Shown here: piece after piece, positions 15,495 to 24,875 of the stretch
Numbering within the stretch: the stretch's first letter is position 1
How the letters are laid out: the number at the start of each line of letters is the position of its first letter
Source of the DNA: Claveliimonas intestinigallinarum
Lineage (GTDB): Bacteria > Bacillota > Clostridia > Lachnospirales > Lachnospiraceae
Assembly (NCBI GenBank): GCA_019115145.1
Contig: DXED01000013.1
Coordinates: forward strand, 1 to 64,000
Length of the DNA stretch: 64,000 nt
Direction: 5' to 3'
Notes under the pieces: model-generated
The model's input: only the letters and a program-made list of their open reading frames with translations
Told to the model about the DNA's origin: nothing
Database searches by the model: none
Position numbers and translations under genes: made by a program

Positions 15495-17429
15495 CTATAC
15501 GTCCAGATTTTGCACGTATTTTGCGTTTTCCTCTATGAACTCCCGCCTTGGCTCCACTTTGTCCCCCATCAGGGTGGTAAAAGTCAGATCCAGCTCGGAT
15601 GTTGTCTCCTCATCCATAGTCACTCTCATGAGGATGCGGTGGTGGGGATCCATGGTGGTCTCCCAGAGCTGATCCGCGTCCATCTCTCCCAGACCTTTGT
15701 ATCGCTGGATCTTGTTGTTGGTGTCACGTCCCACCTCACGGAGAATGGAATCCAGCTCCTCATCGCTGTAGGCATACCATACCTTTTTGTTCTTCTCCAG
15801 CTTATAGAGCGGGGGCTTTGCCAGATAGACATAGCCCTGCTTGATCAGCTCCGGCATAAACCGGTACATGAAGGTGAGGAGCAGGGTGCTGATATGGGCG
15901 CCGTCCACGTCCGCATCAGTCATAATAATGATCTTGTGATACCGCAGCTTGGAGATATCAAAATCGTCGTGTATGCCTGTGCCAAAGGCCGTGATCATGG
16001 CCTTGATCTCCGCGTTGGCGTAGATTTTGTCCAGCCTTGCCTTCTCCACATTCAGGATCTTTCCTCGCAGGGGCAGAATGGCCTGGGTGGCTCTGTCTCT
16101 TGCCGTCTTGGCGGACCCGCCGGCGGAGTCTCCCTCCACGATATAGATCTCGCAGTTAGCCGGATCCTTGTCCGAGCAGTCCGCCAGCTTTCCGGGAAGG
16201 GACATGCCGTCCAGGGCTGATTTCCTCCTGGTCAGATCTCTCGCCTTTCTGGCCGCCTCCCTGGCTCTCTGGGCCAGGACGGATTTTTCCACTGTAGTCT
16301 TTGCGATGGCCGGGTTCTGCTCAAGGTAGATCTCAAGCTGTTTGCTGACCACATTGTCCACAGCTCCCCTTGCCTCGCTGTTTCCCAGCTTCTGCTTGGT
16401 CTGCCCCTCAAACTGGGGCTCCTCGATCTTGACGCTGACAATAGCAGTCAGACCCTCTCTGATATCCTCTCCGGACAGGTTGGGCTCGCTGTCCTTCAAA
16501 AGCTTATTTTTTCTCGCATAGTCGTTAAATGTCTTTGTCAGGGCGTTCCGGAAGCCCACGATGTGGGTTCCTCCCTCCGGTGTGGTTATGTTGTTTACAA
16601 AGCCGTAGGTGTTGTCCGTGTAGGAGTCGTTGTGCTGCATGGCCACCTCAACCTGCACGTTATTTACCGTTCCTTCGCAGTAAATGACATCCTCGTAGAG
16701 AGGCGTGCTGCTTCGGTTCAGGTAGGTGACAAACTCCTTGATGCCTCCCTCATAGTGGAACTCCTTCTCCACAGGTCCTTCCTCCGGTCTGTCATCCACA
16801 AGGATGATCTTCAGCCCCTTGGTCAGGAAGGCCATCTCCCGCAGCCTTCTCTTGAGCACATCAAAGTCAAAGACTGTCTCCTCAAAAATAGTGTCGTCCG
16901 GGAGGAAGGTAACCTTTGTACCGCTCTTTTCCTCCTCGCAGTCCCCCACGATCTCCAGCTCGTTCATAACCTTTCCGCGCTCATATCTCTGCTTATAGAT
17001 CTTTCCCTCGCGGCAGATCTCAACCTCCAGCCAGTTGGAGAGGGCGTTTACGACAGAGGCTCCCACACCGTGGAGGCCGCCGGATACCTTGTATCCCCCT
17101 CCGCCGAACTTTCCGCCCGCATGGAGTACAGTGAATACAACCTGCACTGCCGGTATTCCTGCCTTGTGGTTGATTCCCACGGGAATCCCCCTTCCATTGT
17201 CCGTTACAGTAACAGAATTGTCTTTGTTGATCTGCACGCGGATCTTGTCACAGAAGCCTGCCAGAGCCTCGTCCACAGAGTTGTCCACGATCTCATAGAC
17301 AAGATGGTGTAGCCCCCTTGCTGACGTACTTCCAATATACATTCCCGGGCGCTTTCTGACAGCCTCCAGCCCCTCCAGGATCTGAATTTCGTCCGCCCCA
17401 TACTCGTGCTGTACCTTTTCTGTACTCAT
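15495..17429 (-). CDS. gyrB: DNA gyrase subunit B
   Basis: A 644-residue GyrB of Gram-positive length. ATP-binding GHKL motifs: EIVDNSVDEAL, DNGRGIPVG and GGLHGVGASVVNAL. The TOPRIM domain shows EGDSAGGSAK, PLRGKILNVEKA and the metal-binding DADVDG. It begins 9 nt after recF and ends 14 nt before gyrA, so it is in the same operon. Confidence 0.98.
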   Translation of the reverse strand: MSTEKVQHEYGADEIQILEGLEAVRKRPGMYIGSTSARGLHHLVYEIVDNSVDEALAGFCDKIRVQINKDNSVTVTDNGRGIPVGINHKAGIPAVQVVFTVLHAGGKFGGGGYKVSGGLHGVGASVVNALSNWLEVEICREGKIYKQRYERGKVMNELEIVGDCEEEKSGTKVTFLPDDTIFEETVFDFDVLKRRLREMAFLTKGLKIILVDDRPEEGPVEKEFHYEGGIKEFVTYLNRSSTPLYEDVIYCEGTVNNVQVEVAMQHNDSYTDNTYGFVNNITTPEGGTHIVGFRNALTKTFNDYARKNKLLKDSEPNLSGEDIREGLTAIVSVKIEEPQFEGQTKQKLGNSEARGAVDNVVSKQLEIYLEQNPAIAKTTVEKSVLAQRAREAARKARDLTRRKSALDGMSLPGKLADCSDKDPANCEIYIVEGDSAGGSAKTARDRATQAILPLRGKILNVEKARLDKIYANAEIKAMITAFGTGIHDDFDISKLRYHKIIIMTDADVDGAHISTLLLTFMYRFMPELIKQGYVYLAKPPLYKLEKNKKVWYAYSDEELDSILREVGRDTNNKIQRYKGLGEMDADQLWETTMDPHHRILMRVTMDEETTSELDLTFTTLMGDKVEPRREFIEENAKYVQNLDV

Positions 17430-17438
17430 AATCTCCTC

Positions 17439-18536
17439 CTAGTTTTCCATAGTCACATGTCCCTGATGGACATGAAATACTTTGTTTATAGCAAATCGAT
17501 GATTTACAAATTCATCTACACCTGTGCAGGTGATGAGAGCCTGTATATCGTGAATGTTGTCCAGTAGATAGTTTTGCCTGTATTTGTCAAGCTCAGACAG
17601 GACATCGTCAAGAAGCAGGATGGGCGTGTCCTTTGTAACAAGCCGCACCAGCTCGATCTCGGACAGCTTCAGTGAGAGCGCCGCCGTGCGCTGCTGTCCC
17701 TGGGAGCCGAATTTCCGGATATCGATGCCGTTGGTCATAAAGCAGATGTCGTCCCTGTGAGGCCCGCATCCGGTGCTGCGCATCCGCAGGTCCCTCTCCC
17801 TCCCTCTTCGCAGGGCCTCCTGGAGAGGCTGCCCCTTTGTGTCCGGCTCGTACTTCACCTCTATGTTCTCCTGTCCGCCGGTGAGTCTTCTGTGTATGTC
17901 AGAAATAATATCATTTACCTGGATCACAAATTTTTTTCTCGCCTTTATGATCTTCTCGCCGTACCCGGCCAGCTGCATATCCCAGATGTCAAGAGTTTCC
18001 GCAAGAGAACTGCCCGCCGCCTCCTGGCGGGCCAGATCCTTGAGCAGATGATTTCTCTGGTTCACGATGCGGTTGTAGTTTGATAAATTGCTCAGATATA
18101 CTTTGTCGAGCTGGGAGAGCTCAAGATCTATAAATCTCCTTCTCTCCGAGGGCCCGTTTTTGATAATGTTCAGATCCTCCGGAGAAAAGAAAACAATGTT
18201 GACAATGCCAAATAGTTCACTGGCCTTGCGGATCGGCATCTTGTTGACTGCTATGCCCTTGGGACTGTTTTTCTTGAGATGGATGTCGATCTGATAGGGT
18301 ATTCCCCTCTTCTCCACCACAGCCTCAATGTGGGACTCCTCCTGGCCGAAACGGATCATGTCCCTGTCCCTTGTGCCCCTGTGGGATTTGGTAGTGCCGC
18401 ACATGTAGACGGCCTCCAGTATATTGGTCTTTCCCTGGGCGTTGTTCCCGTAAAAAATGTTGGTAGAGCCGCTCGGCTCCAGCTTCAGAAGCTCATAATT
18501 TCTGAAATCCTTAAGCTTTAAAGATCTAATCTTCAA
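17439..18536 (-). CDS. recF: DNA replication/repair protein RecF
   Basis: A 365-residue RecF, an SMC-like ATPase that loads RecA at gapped DNA. Walker A is GNNAQGKTN (about residues 30-38), the ABC-type signature is within KFGSQGQQRTAALSLKLSE and Walker B is ILLLDDVLSELD. Its start overlaps the end of the S4-domain gene by 11 nt; gyrB follows after 9 nt. Confidence 0.96.
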   Translation of the reverse strand: MKIRSLKLKDFRNYELLKLEPSGSTNIFYGNNAQGKTNILEAVYMCGTTKSHRGTRDRDMIRFGQEESHIEAVVEKRGIPYQIDIHLKKNSPKGIAVNKMPIRKASELFGIVNIVFFSPEDLNIIKNGPSERRRFIDLELSQLDKVYLSNLSNYNRIVNQRNHLLKDLARQEAAGSSLAETLDIWDMQLAGYGEKIIKARKKFVIQVNDIISDIHRRLTGGQENIEVKYEPDTKGQPLQEALRRGRERDLRMRSTGCGPHRDDICFMTNGIDIRKFGSQGQQRTAALSLKLSEIELVRLVTKDTPILLLDDVLSELDKYRQNYLLDNIHDIQALITCTGVDEFVNHRFAINKVFHVHQGHVTMEN

Positions 18537-18744
18537 TTTTCACTTCTTCTCCGTTATAAGAAACAATGTCTCCCGGGTAGAGCTTCTTTCCTCGCCGTGT
18601 GTCTGTCTGGCCGTTCACCTTCACAAGCCCCTCCTGGATGACCTCCTTGGCCTCCACGCCGGACTCCACAAGACCGGCAGCCTTCAGGGCCTGCCCCAGC
18701 TTGATAAACTCATCTCTTAGATGTAAAACCTGCATAGTCTTCAC
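18526..18744 (-). CDS. yaaA: S4 domain RNA-binding protein YaaA
   Basis: A 72-residue protein formed by a single S4 RNA-binding fold (FIKLGQALKAAGLVESGVEA, then VKVNGQTDTRRGKKLYPGDIV). It is the small gene conserved between dnaN and recF in Firmicutes. It begins 2 nt after dnaN and overlaps recF by 11 nt. Its RNA target is not established. Confidence 0.93.
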   Translation of the reverse strand: MKTMQVLHLRDEFIKLGQALKAAGLVESGVEAKEVIQEGLVKVNGQTDTRRGKKLYPGDIVSYNGEEVKIED

Positions 18745-18746
18745 TC

Positions 18747-19853
18747 CTAAATCGCGTTAAAATTGACAGGAAGGATCAGGTAGATATAGCTCTCTGTCTC
18801 GTCCTTGATAAAGCAGGGCGCCTTCGCGTTCATGAGATAGAGATCCACCTCCTCGTCATCGATGACCCTGAGGGCGTCGATGAGGAATTTGGGGTTAAAG
18901 CCGATCATCAGATCCTTTCCCTCCTTGGTGATCATGATGTCCTCGTTCATGGAGCCGAACTGAGATTTGATCCGCAGCTCCATCACGTCGTCTCCGATAT
19001 TGATGATAATGGGCTTCTTGTCTCCCTCCTTGACGAGCAGAGTAGCCCTGTCGATACAGTTCAGGAAGTCTCTCTTGTTGATCCGCACCTTAGTCTCATA
19101 GTCGCTGGAGAGCATTTGATCGATCTTAAAATACTCTCCCTCGATCAGGCGGGACACGACAACCGTCCTGTCAAACTCAAACACAATATGATTGCCGGTA
19201 AAATACATGCTTACCTGGCTCTCCGCCTCGCCGGAGAGAATCTTGCTGATCTCCATGAGGGTCTTGCCGGGGACAACGATCTTGTGGTCCTGGCACTCCT
19301 CCTTCAGCTCGATCTTTCGTATAGAAATGCGGTGCCCATCCAGGGATACCACCCTGAGAACGCCGTCCTTGATCTCAAAGAGCTCTCCTGTCATGAGCTT
19401 GTTGCTCTCGTTGTCAGCGATGGAGAAAATAGTCTGGCGGATCACTTCCTTCAGGGTAAACTGGGAAATGGTCACTGTCTCTGTCTTTTCGATGACAGGG
19501 AGATAGGAGAAATCATCTCCGGATCTTCCCATAATATCGAACTTGGCCTTTTCGCAGGTGATGGTCATCTGATCCTTCTCATCTGTCTCTATAACAATAT
19601 CGCTGTCTGGAAGCTTGCGGACGATCTCTGAAAAGATTTTTGCGTCTATGGCGATCATTCCGTGTTCTCTGATATCTCCGTCTATCTCAGTCTGGATACC
19701 CAGCTCCATATCGTTGGCCGTCAGCCTGATAATATCAAGTGTGGCATCGATCAGTATACATTCAAGGATAGGCATGGTCGTCTTGGACGGCACTGCCTTG
19801 GATACGATTCCGACTCCCTTTGCAAGATCTGCTTTGCTGCATATGATTTTCAT
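18747..19853 (-). CDS. dnaN: DNA polymerase III beta subunit (sliding clamp)
   Basis: A 368-residue beta clamp with three repeats of the clamp fold, ending in YLILPVNFNAI. The start MKIICSKADLAKGV at 19853 matches the usual N-terminus and is preceded by AAAGGAG (12 nt). The open frame continues 41 codons upstream into the origin region, but these have no clamp similarity. Encircles DNA and tethers polymerase III. First gene after the dnaA-dnaN spacer. Confidence 0.97.
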   Translation of the reverse strand: MKIICSKADLAKGVGIVSKAVPSKTTMPILECILIDATLDIIRLTANDMELGIQTEIDGDIREHGMIAIDAKIFSEIVRKLPDSDIVIETDEKDQMTITCEKAKFDIMGRSGDDFSYLPVIEKTETVTISQFTLKEVIRQTIFSIADNESNKLMTGELFEIKDGVLRVVSLDGHRISIRKIELKEECQDHKIVVPGKTLMEISKILSGEAESQVSMYFTGNHIVFEFDRTVVVSRLIEGEYFKIDQMLSSDYETKVRINKRDFLNCIDRATLLVKEGDKKPIIINIGDDVMELRIKSQFGSMNEDIMITKEGKDLMIGFNPKFLIDALRVIDDEEVDLYLMNAKAPCFIKDETESYIYLILPVNFNAI

Positions 19854-20162
19854 ATCTGTGTATAACTCCTTTCGCGCGCCTGTATATAGATAAATATATA
19901 ATAGATTTTCCGTCTTCTCCGTAGTAGGGCTTGGGATAGAGTGGAAAAGTACCGCAAGCCCAGTGTCTGTAAGCATTACACGGTTTTGAAAAAATGGTGG
20001 AAACCATAAAATTTACATGTGGAAGGAGGTGGGAAAACTTTTTTGTGTTTTTGAAAAAGGAATGGTTGATTTCCACTGTACACATCCTGTCCACATGGTT
20101 TTTCACAGCCTTTCCACAGGTTGTCCACATTTATCCCCATCCTGTCAGTGTATCTGTGTATA
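19854..20162. other. oriC part 1: dnaA-dnaN spacer with DnaA boxes and A/T-rich segment
   Basis: No gene. Five DnaA-box-like 9-mers in one orientation and spaced 10-12 bp: CTGTCCACA 20087, TTTTTCACA 20099, CTTTCCACA 20110, TTGTCCACA 20121, TTATCCCCA 20131. Toward dnaN there is a very A/T-rich stretch (about 19878-19908) that could be the unwinding element. Strand bias of genes switches across the adjacent dnaA region, as expected at an origin. Confidence 0.75.
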
Positions 20163-21539
20163 TCAGACAGGATTGATTTTTTTCTTTATAATGTCAATGG
20201 TGTTGCTGAGACTCTCGTTCTCCTTGATCTCAGCCTGGATCTTCTTAATTCCGTGGTTGATGGTGGAGTGGTCCTTTCCTCCAAGGACGATTCCCATCAC
20301 CTTCAGGGAGGCTGTTGTCATCTCACGGCACAGATACATGAAGATCTGCCGGGGGATGGCGATCTCAGCCGTCCGCTTGCTGCTCTTGAGATCTGCGATG
20401 CTGATGCCGAAGTGCTCGGACACAACGTCCAGGATCAGCTCCGGCGTCACCTCTCTGTTGGCCTGGGAGGAGATGATGTCCTTCAGAGCCTCCGCAGCGA
20501 GGGGAATGTCGATCTGCTCCTGGTTGTTCTGGAGCTTGTAGAGGGCGATCAGCTTGTTCAGGGATCCCTCCAGCTCACGGATGTTCGTCTTTACATTGGT
20601 GGCGATGTACTCCAGCACATCGTCGGGAATATTGTACTTCTGCAGAGAGTCCATCTCGATCTTCTTCTGCAGGATGGCCATCCTCGTCTCGTAGTCCGGG
20701 GCGGAAATGTCCGCGATCAGTCCCCACTCAAAACGGGTGCGCAGCCTTGCCTCCAGTGTCTCGATGTCCTTCGGGGGACGGTCACTGGAGATGATGATCT
20801 GCTTTCCAGCTGTGTGGAGGTGGTTGAAGGTGTGGAAGAACTCTTCCTGCGTACTCTCTTTTCCTATAATAAACTGAATATCGTCTATCAGAAGAACGTC
20901 GTTGTTACGATATTTATCGCGAAAATCCGACATGGAATTCTCCTTTGGATTTTTCAGCGCCTGGATCAGCTCGTTCGTAAATGTCTCGCTGGTCACATAC
21001 AGAACCTTCTTTTTTGGATTTTTATCCAGTATAAAATGAGCCACCGAGTGCATCAGATGGGTCTTGCCCAGTCCCACGCCTCCGTAGAGGAACAGAGGAT
21101 TGTAAACCTCTCCCGGGGACTCAGCCACTGCCAGGGAAGCGGCGTGGGCGAAGCTGTTGTTCCCGCCCACCACAAAGGTGTCAAATGTATATTTGGGGTT
21201 AAGCCCTGCCTTCTGAGCGGCCGTCTTTGTGCGTTTTTTCTCGGAAGCCTTGGAAGCCATCTCCATGATCTCGTCCAGGCGGTCGTCATCTTCCGACACA
21301 AGAACGACCTCGAATTCCTTCTCCGTGATCTCGGCAATGGAAACCTTCAGCGGGAGTCTGTACTTTTTATCAATGTACTCAACGCTGGCGTTCATATTGA
21401 CAAGAATGAAAACCGTATGATCTACTACTTTATATACCTTCAGAGGCTTGATCCAGGTGTTGAAGGACACGTTGGAGAGCTCGTGCTCCACTCTGAGGTG
21501 TTCGATAATTTCCGGCCATTTTTCTTCTACGATGTTCAT
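20163..21539 (-). CDS. dnaA: chromosomal replication initiator DnaA
   Basis: A 458-residue DnaA. Domain I is at residues 1-85, then a short linker, an AAA+ domain with Walker A GGVGLGKTHLMH and Walker B VLLIDDIQFI, and domain IV with the DNA-binding signature VMGIVLGGKDHSTINHGI near the C-terminus. It binds 9-bp boxes on both sides of its own gene and melts oriC. RBS GGAG lies about 10 nt before the ATG at 21539. Confidence 0.98.
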   Translation of the reverse strand: MNIVEEKWPEIIEHLRVEHELSNVSFNTWIKPLKVYKVVDHTVFILVNMNASVEYIDKKYRLPLKVSIAEITEKEFEVVLVSEDDDRLDEIMEMASKASEKKRTKTAAQKAGLNPKYTFDTFVVGGNNSFAHAASLAVAESPGEVYNPLFLYGGVGLGKTHLMHSVAHFILDKNPKKKVLYVTSETFTNELIQALKNPKENSMSDFRDKYRNNDVLLIDDIQFIIGKESTQEEFFHTFNHLHTAGKQIIISSDRPPKDIETLEARLRTRFEWGLIADISAPDYETRMAILQKKIEMDSLQKYNIPDDVLEYIATNVKTNIRELEGSLNKLIALYKLQNNQEQIDIPLAAEALKDIISSQANREVTPELILDVVSEHFGISIADLKSSKRTAEIAIPRQIFMYLCREMTTASLKVMGIVLGGKDHSTINHGIKKIQAEIKENESLSNTIDIIKKKINPV

Positions 21540-21959
21540 TACAAAATAACTCCTAATCTAACATACATTTCATGCATTGTATCATATGCTTATTCTAATC
21601 TATTTTACATCAAAATAAGGTATTAGGCAATGAGAAATCGGGGTGGATAAGTTTTGGAAAATGAAAAAATGCCTAAAACAGAGCCTTTCAGCTTTGAAAT
21701 CCACACAAAAATTGCTGTTATCCACATAATTTTGAAAAGATATCCACATTTTGTTGATAACTTTTCTTTCTATATTATATAATGCCAGGCGCAAAGGGGC
21801 TGAACCAGGATGAGCCCGGCAGGAGGCCGGCGAAAGGAAAAACTTCATGAAATCATCGGTTTTGCTTGACTTCACGGGATTTATTGAATATAATCAAAAC
21901 TGATGTCTAAGAAAAGTGCGGGAGTATTCCTGTGTAAAATATAAGGGAGGTGGATATCT
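21540..21959. other. oriC part 2: dnaA-rpmH spacer with DnaA boxes
   Basis: No gene. DnaA boxes in both orientations: GGTGGATAA 21642, AAATCCACA 21697, perfect TTATCCACA 21718, ATATCCACA 21740, TGTTGATAA 21752. A short GC-rich patch follows (21783-21835), then the rpmH promoter. With the dnaA-dnaN spacer this gives a bipartite origin of the Bacillus type. Confidence 0.75.
21866..21894 (+). promoter_or_regulatory. promoter of rpmH-rnpA
   Basis: TTGACT (21866-21871), 17-nt spacer, TATAAT (21889-21894), about 65 nt before rpmH. Confidence 0.8.
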
Positions 21960-22094
21960 ATGAAAATGACATTCCAGCCAAAAAAGAGACAGAGAGCCAA
22001 GGTTCATGGTTTCAGATCCAGAATGAGCACAGCAGGCGGAAGAAAGGTTCTTGCTGCAAGAAGAGCTAAAGGAAGAAAAAAATTATCAGCGTAG
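21960..22094 (+). CDS. rpmH: 50S ribosomal protein L34
   Basis: A 44-residue, very basic protein: MKMTFQPKKRQRAKVHGFRS at the start and GRKKLSA at the end, the universal L34 pattern. The ribosome-binding site GGGAGGTGG lies 6-7 nt upstream. It is the first rightward gene of the origin and is followed by a small hairpin before rnpA. Confidence 0.98.
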   Translation: MKMTFQPKKRQRAKVHGFRSRMSTAGGRKVLAARRAKGRKKLSA

Positions 22095-22115
22095 GCCGCA
22101 TTATTGTGGCCTTTT
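22094..22115 (+). terminator. weak terminator/attenuator between rpmH and rnpA
   Basis: Seven-bp stem GGCCGCA (22094-22100) / TGTGGCC (22105-22111), 4-nt loop, then TTTTCTTCT. It may lower rnpA expression relative to rpmH. Confidence 0.55.
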
Positions 22116-22140
22116 CTTCTCTTAAAATCAGGAGATGAAA

Positions 22141-22485
22141 ATGAAATTTTCCGAATCACTGAAAAAGAACAGAGATTTTCAGCATGTCTACAAAAACGGA
22201 AGATCCAATGCCAACCGGTATCTGGTCATGTATGTAACAGATAATGGTCTTGAAAAAAACAGATTGGGGATCTCCGTCAGCAAGAAGGTTGGCAACAGTA
22301 TTGTCAGGCACAGACTGACAAGGTTGATACGTGAAAGCTATCGTCTGAATGAAGAATTGTTCCCATGCGGTAAAGATATAGTGGTCATAGCCAGAGCGGC
22401 GGCGAAAGGGAAAGGCTGCCGTGAAATTGAAAGCGCACTCCTGCATCTGGGGCGCCTTCACAGGATGATACAGATAAATCAATAA
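22141..22485 (+). CDS. rnpA: ribonuclease P protein component
   Basis: A 114-residue basic protein that binds RNase P RNA for tRNA 5' processing. NRLGISVSKKVGNSIVRHRLTRLIRESYR carries the family signature (RNR-like motif). I prefer ATG 22141, 6 nt after GGAG; the ATG at 22135 abuts the same GGAG with no spacing. rpmH upstream and yidD downstream give the classic order. Confidence 0.96.
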   Translation: MKFSESLKKNRDFQHVYKNGRSNANRYLVMYVTDNGLEKNRLGISVSKKVGNSIVRHRLTRLIRESYRLNEELFPCGKDIVVIARAAAKGKGCREIESALLHLGRLHRMIQINQ

Positions 22486-22506
22486 AATAAAACGGAGTGA
22501 TGTATC

Positions 22507-22719
22507 GTGAAAAAGATTTTGATAGGTCTGGTGAGAGTTTATCAGAAATATCTGTCTCCTCTCAAGGGACATTCCACTTGTATCTATTTTCCTACATGCT
22601 CCCAGTATGCGGTGGAGGCAATCGAAAAGTACGGGGCGCTCAAGGGAGGGCTTCTGGCTGTCTGGAGGATACTCCGCTGCAATCCTTTTTCAAAAGGAGG
22701 CTACGATCCGGTTCCGTAG
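22507..22719 (+). CDS. yidD: membrane protein insertion efficiency factor YidD
   Basis: A 70-residue protein with RVYQKYLSPLKGHSTCIYFPTCSQYAVEAIEKYG and a C-terminal LRCNPFSKGGYDPVP, the conserved YidD pattern. It has an amphipathic N-terminus that sits at the membrane and helps YidC. The start is GTG at 22507, 9 nt after GGAG. Confidence 0.95.
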   Translation: MKKILIGLVRVYQKYLSPLKGHSTCIYFPTCSQYAVEAIEKYGALKGGLLAVWRILRCNPFSKGGYDPVP

Positions 22720-22791
22720 CCAGCACAAAATAACAGGTAAGAAAATGCAGGCCGGGGTGATTTGACCCTTGCGAACGGAGGAAAAGAAAAT

Positions 22792-23865
22792 ATGGAAGGT
22801 GTAGTATTGACAGCCGCGAACTGGCCCATCATAGGGCAGATCGCGGATCTGCTCGGTATAGTCATGAATTTTATCTATGAGATACTGGATAAAATTCTCC
22901 CCTCAGACGTAGGTCTGGTAGGATTGTCGATCATTCTGTACACAATACTCGTGTATATGATCATGATGCCGCTTACCATTAAGCAGCAGAGAACATCCAA
23001 GATGACTACGGTCATGAACCCTGAACTTCAGGCAATCCAGAAAAAGTACAAGAACAAGAGAGATCAGGCATCCCAGATGAAGATGCAGGAGGAGATGCAG
23101 CAGGTATATGACAAATACGGAACATCCATGACAGGAGGATGTCTCCCCATGCTCCTGCAGATGGTACTGCTGTTCTCACTGTACCCGGTGGTTTACCAGA
23201 TGGAGAAATATGTACCTGCCATCAAGGACGCTCCGGCGGATGTGCAGAAATTCCTGACCATTCCGGATTTGTCCCTGTCACCTATGCAGATGTTTGCTGA
23301 CAGAGCGCAGATCTCTGAGCAGTTCGGCGTGTCGGCAGTGGTACTTGTCATCACAGCTATCGCCCTTCCGGCTATATCTGTCCTGACACAGTTCCTGAGC
23401 ATGAAGCTCTCACAGGCTCTCTCTGGACAGGCTATGGACAAGGACAACCCGATGTACAGCACCATGAGGACAATGAACATTACGATGCCTCTGTTCTCAC
23501 TGTTTGTCGTTGTATCACTTCCGGCTGGTCTCGGTCTTTACTGGATCATCAGCGCCGTGGTAAGATGTCTGCAGCAGATATTTATCAACAAACACCTGAA
23601 GAAGATATCTGTGGACGAGCTCATCGAGAAAAATAAAGAGAAGGCTGCCAAGAAGCGTGAGAAGAGGGGCGAAAGGGCAGAGAAGATCAATGCCATGGCC
23701 CAGACAAACACGAGAAGCATCCAGAGCAAGGCAAAGACATCTGTACAGACAGACAAGGCGAAGGAAGAGAAGCTTCAGAAGGCTGCCAACAACAAAAACA
23801 CGGCAAAAGAAGGAAGTCTTGCTTCCAAGGCAAATCTGGTCAAAAAGTACAACGAAAATAATTAG
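22792..23865 (+). CDS. yidC: YidC/Oxa1 family membrane protein insertase
   Basis: A 357-residue insertase with five hydrophobic segments (about residues 25-45, 45-65, 120-140, 185-205, 220-245) and a long lysine-rich C-terminal tail (about 95 residues) likely to contact the ribosome. It lacks the lipobox cysteine found in Bacillus SpoIIIJ. The ATG at 22792 follows GGAGG; the frame is open a further 10 codons upstream. It is followed by jag as usual. Confidence 0.95.
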   Translation: MEGVVLTAANWPIIGQIADLLGIVMNFIYEILDKILPSDVGLVGLSIILYTILVYMIMMPLTIKQQRTSKMTTVMNPELQAIQKKYKNKRDQASQMKMQEEMQQVYDKYGTSMTGGCLPMLLQMVLLFSLYPVVYQMEKYVPAIKDAPADVQKFLTIPDLSLSPMQMFADRAQISEQFGVSAVVLVITAIALPAISVLTQFLSMKLSQALSGQAMDKDNPMYSTMRTMNITMPLFSLFVVVSLPAGLGLYWIISAVVRCLQQIFINKHLKKISVDELIEKNKEKAAKKREKRGERAEKINAMAQTNTRSIQSKAKTSVQTDKAKEEKLQKAANNKNTAKEGSLASKANLVKKYNENN

Positions 23866-23932
23866 AACATAAGAAGGGACTTTTTCTTAGATGAAGAGGT
23901 CCCTCTAAGTGGATATAGGGAGGGAGAACATA

Positions 23933-24817
23933 ATGGAAGGCAGACGCACAGAAGAGATTACAGTATCGGCAAAGACACTGGATGATGCCATCACAGAGGC
24001 TCTTGTTCAGCTTGGAGTGACAAGCGACAGACTGGAATATGATGTCATTGAAAAGGGAAGTCCCGGATTTCTCGGAATTGGCATGAAGCAGGCTGTGATC
24101 CGGGCCTGGAAAAAGGAGGATCCCCAGGAGGAGACTGTGGACGAGATCGCGGAGGAGCTTATAAAAGAGGCGGTTCCAAGCGATATCACTCTGGACGTAA
24201 AAGAGGAAAAGGAGTCGAAGAAGCCTGGAAGAGAAAACAGAGAGCCAAAGAAAGCCCCTCAGAAAACAGGCAAGAAGGAAACAAAAAAAGAGTCAAAGAA
24301 AGAAAATAAATCCGAAGATAAGCCGGCGATCAAACGCGAGACAGAGCTTGCAAAGGTGGAGGACGTTACCATCAGTGAGTGTGAGAAATTCCTTCACAGC
24401 GTTCTTGAGGCTATGCACATGGATGTGGAGCTCCACTCTGAGGTTGACGAGGAGGGCGCTCTTGCCATTGATATGAAGGGTGACAACATGGGAATTCTCA
24501 TCGGTAAGAGAGGACAGACGCTTGACTCCCTCCAGTATCTTACAAACAGGGTTGCCAACAAGATGCAGGCCGGCTATGTGAGAGTGAAGCTGGACACAGA
24601 GGATTACAGAAGGAGAAGAAAAGAGACTCTTGAAAATCTGGCAAAAAACATTGCCCACAAGGTGAAGAGAACAAGAAAGCCGGTTACTCTTGAGCCAATG
24701 AATCCCTATGAGAGAAGGATCATCCACTCTGCTCTGCAGGGAGACAAAAATGTAACAACACACAGCGAGGGCGAGGAGCCTTACCGCCGCGTAGTAGTGA
24801 CACTGGTGAGAAAATAA
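23933..24817 (+). CDS. jag: Jag/KhpB RNA-binding protein
   Basis: A 294-residue protein with three parts: an N-terminal Jag_N domain (VSAKTLDDAITEALVQLGV), a lysine/glutamate-rich linker (about residues 85-140), and a KH domain (GILIGKRGQTLDSLQYLTNRVAN) joined to an R3H domain (EPMNPYERRIIHSAL). RNA-binding partner of YidC, implicated in cell division and envelope control. ATG 23933 follows GGGAGGGAG. It ends in a strong terminator. Confidence 0.95.
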   Translation: MEGRRTEEITVSAKTLDDAITEALVQLGVTSDRLEYDVIEKGSPGFLGIGMKQAVIRAWKKEDPQEETVDEIAEELIKEAVPSDITLDVKEEKESKKPGRENREPKKAPQKTGKKETKKESKKENKSEDKPAIKRETELAKVEDVTISECEKFLHSVLEAMHMDVELHSEVDEEGALAIDMKGDNMGILIGKRGQTLDSLQYLTNRVANKMQAGYVRVKLDTEDYRRRRKETLENLAKNIAHKVKRTRKPVTLEPMNPYERRIIHSALQGDKNVTTHSEGEEPYRRVVVTLVRK

Positions 24818-24821
24818 AAAG

Positions 24822-24850
24822 AAGGCAGAGGTTTTAACCTCTGCCTTTTT
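24822..24850 (+). terminator. terminator after jag
   Basis: Perfect 12-bp stem (24822-24833 / 24836-24847), 2-nt loop and T run to 24850. It lies only 26 bp before mnmE. Confidence 0.9.
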
Positions 24851-24875
24851 AACTCCGGGGAAAGGAGAAACGAGG

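Noticed and set aside
14299..15672. Long plus-strand open frame (457 codons) opposite gyrA/gyrB
   Set aside because: It is antisense to two unmistakable genes, has no domain signature and no fitting ribosome-binding site. It arises from codon bias of the real genes.
20121..21626. Plus-strand open frame of 501 codons opposite dnaA
   Set aside because: Mirror of the dnaA codon pattern; it runs through oriC boxes and shows no protein motif.
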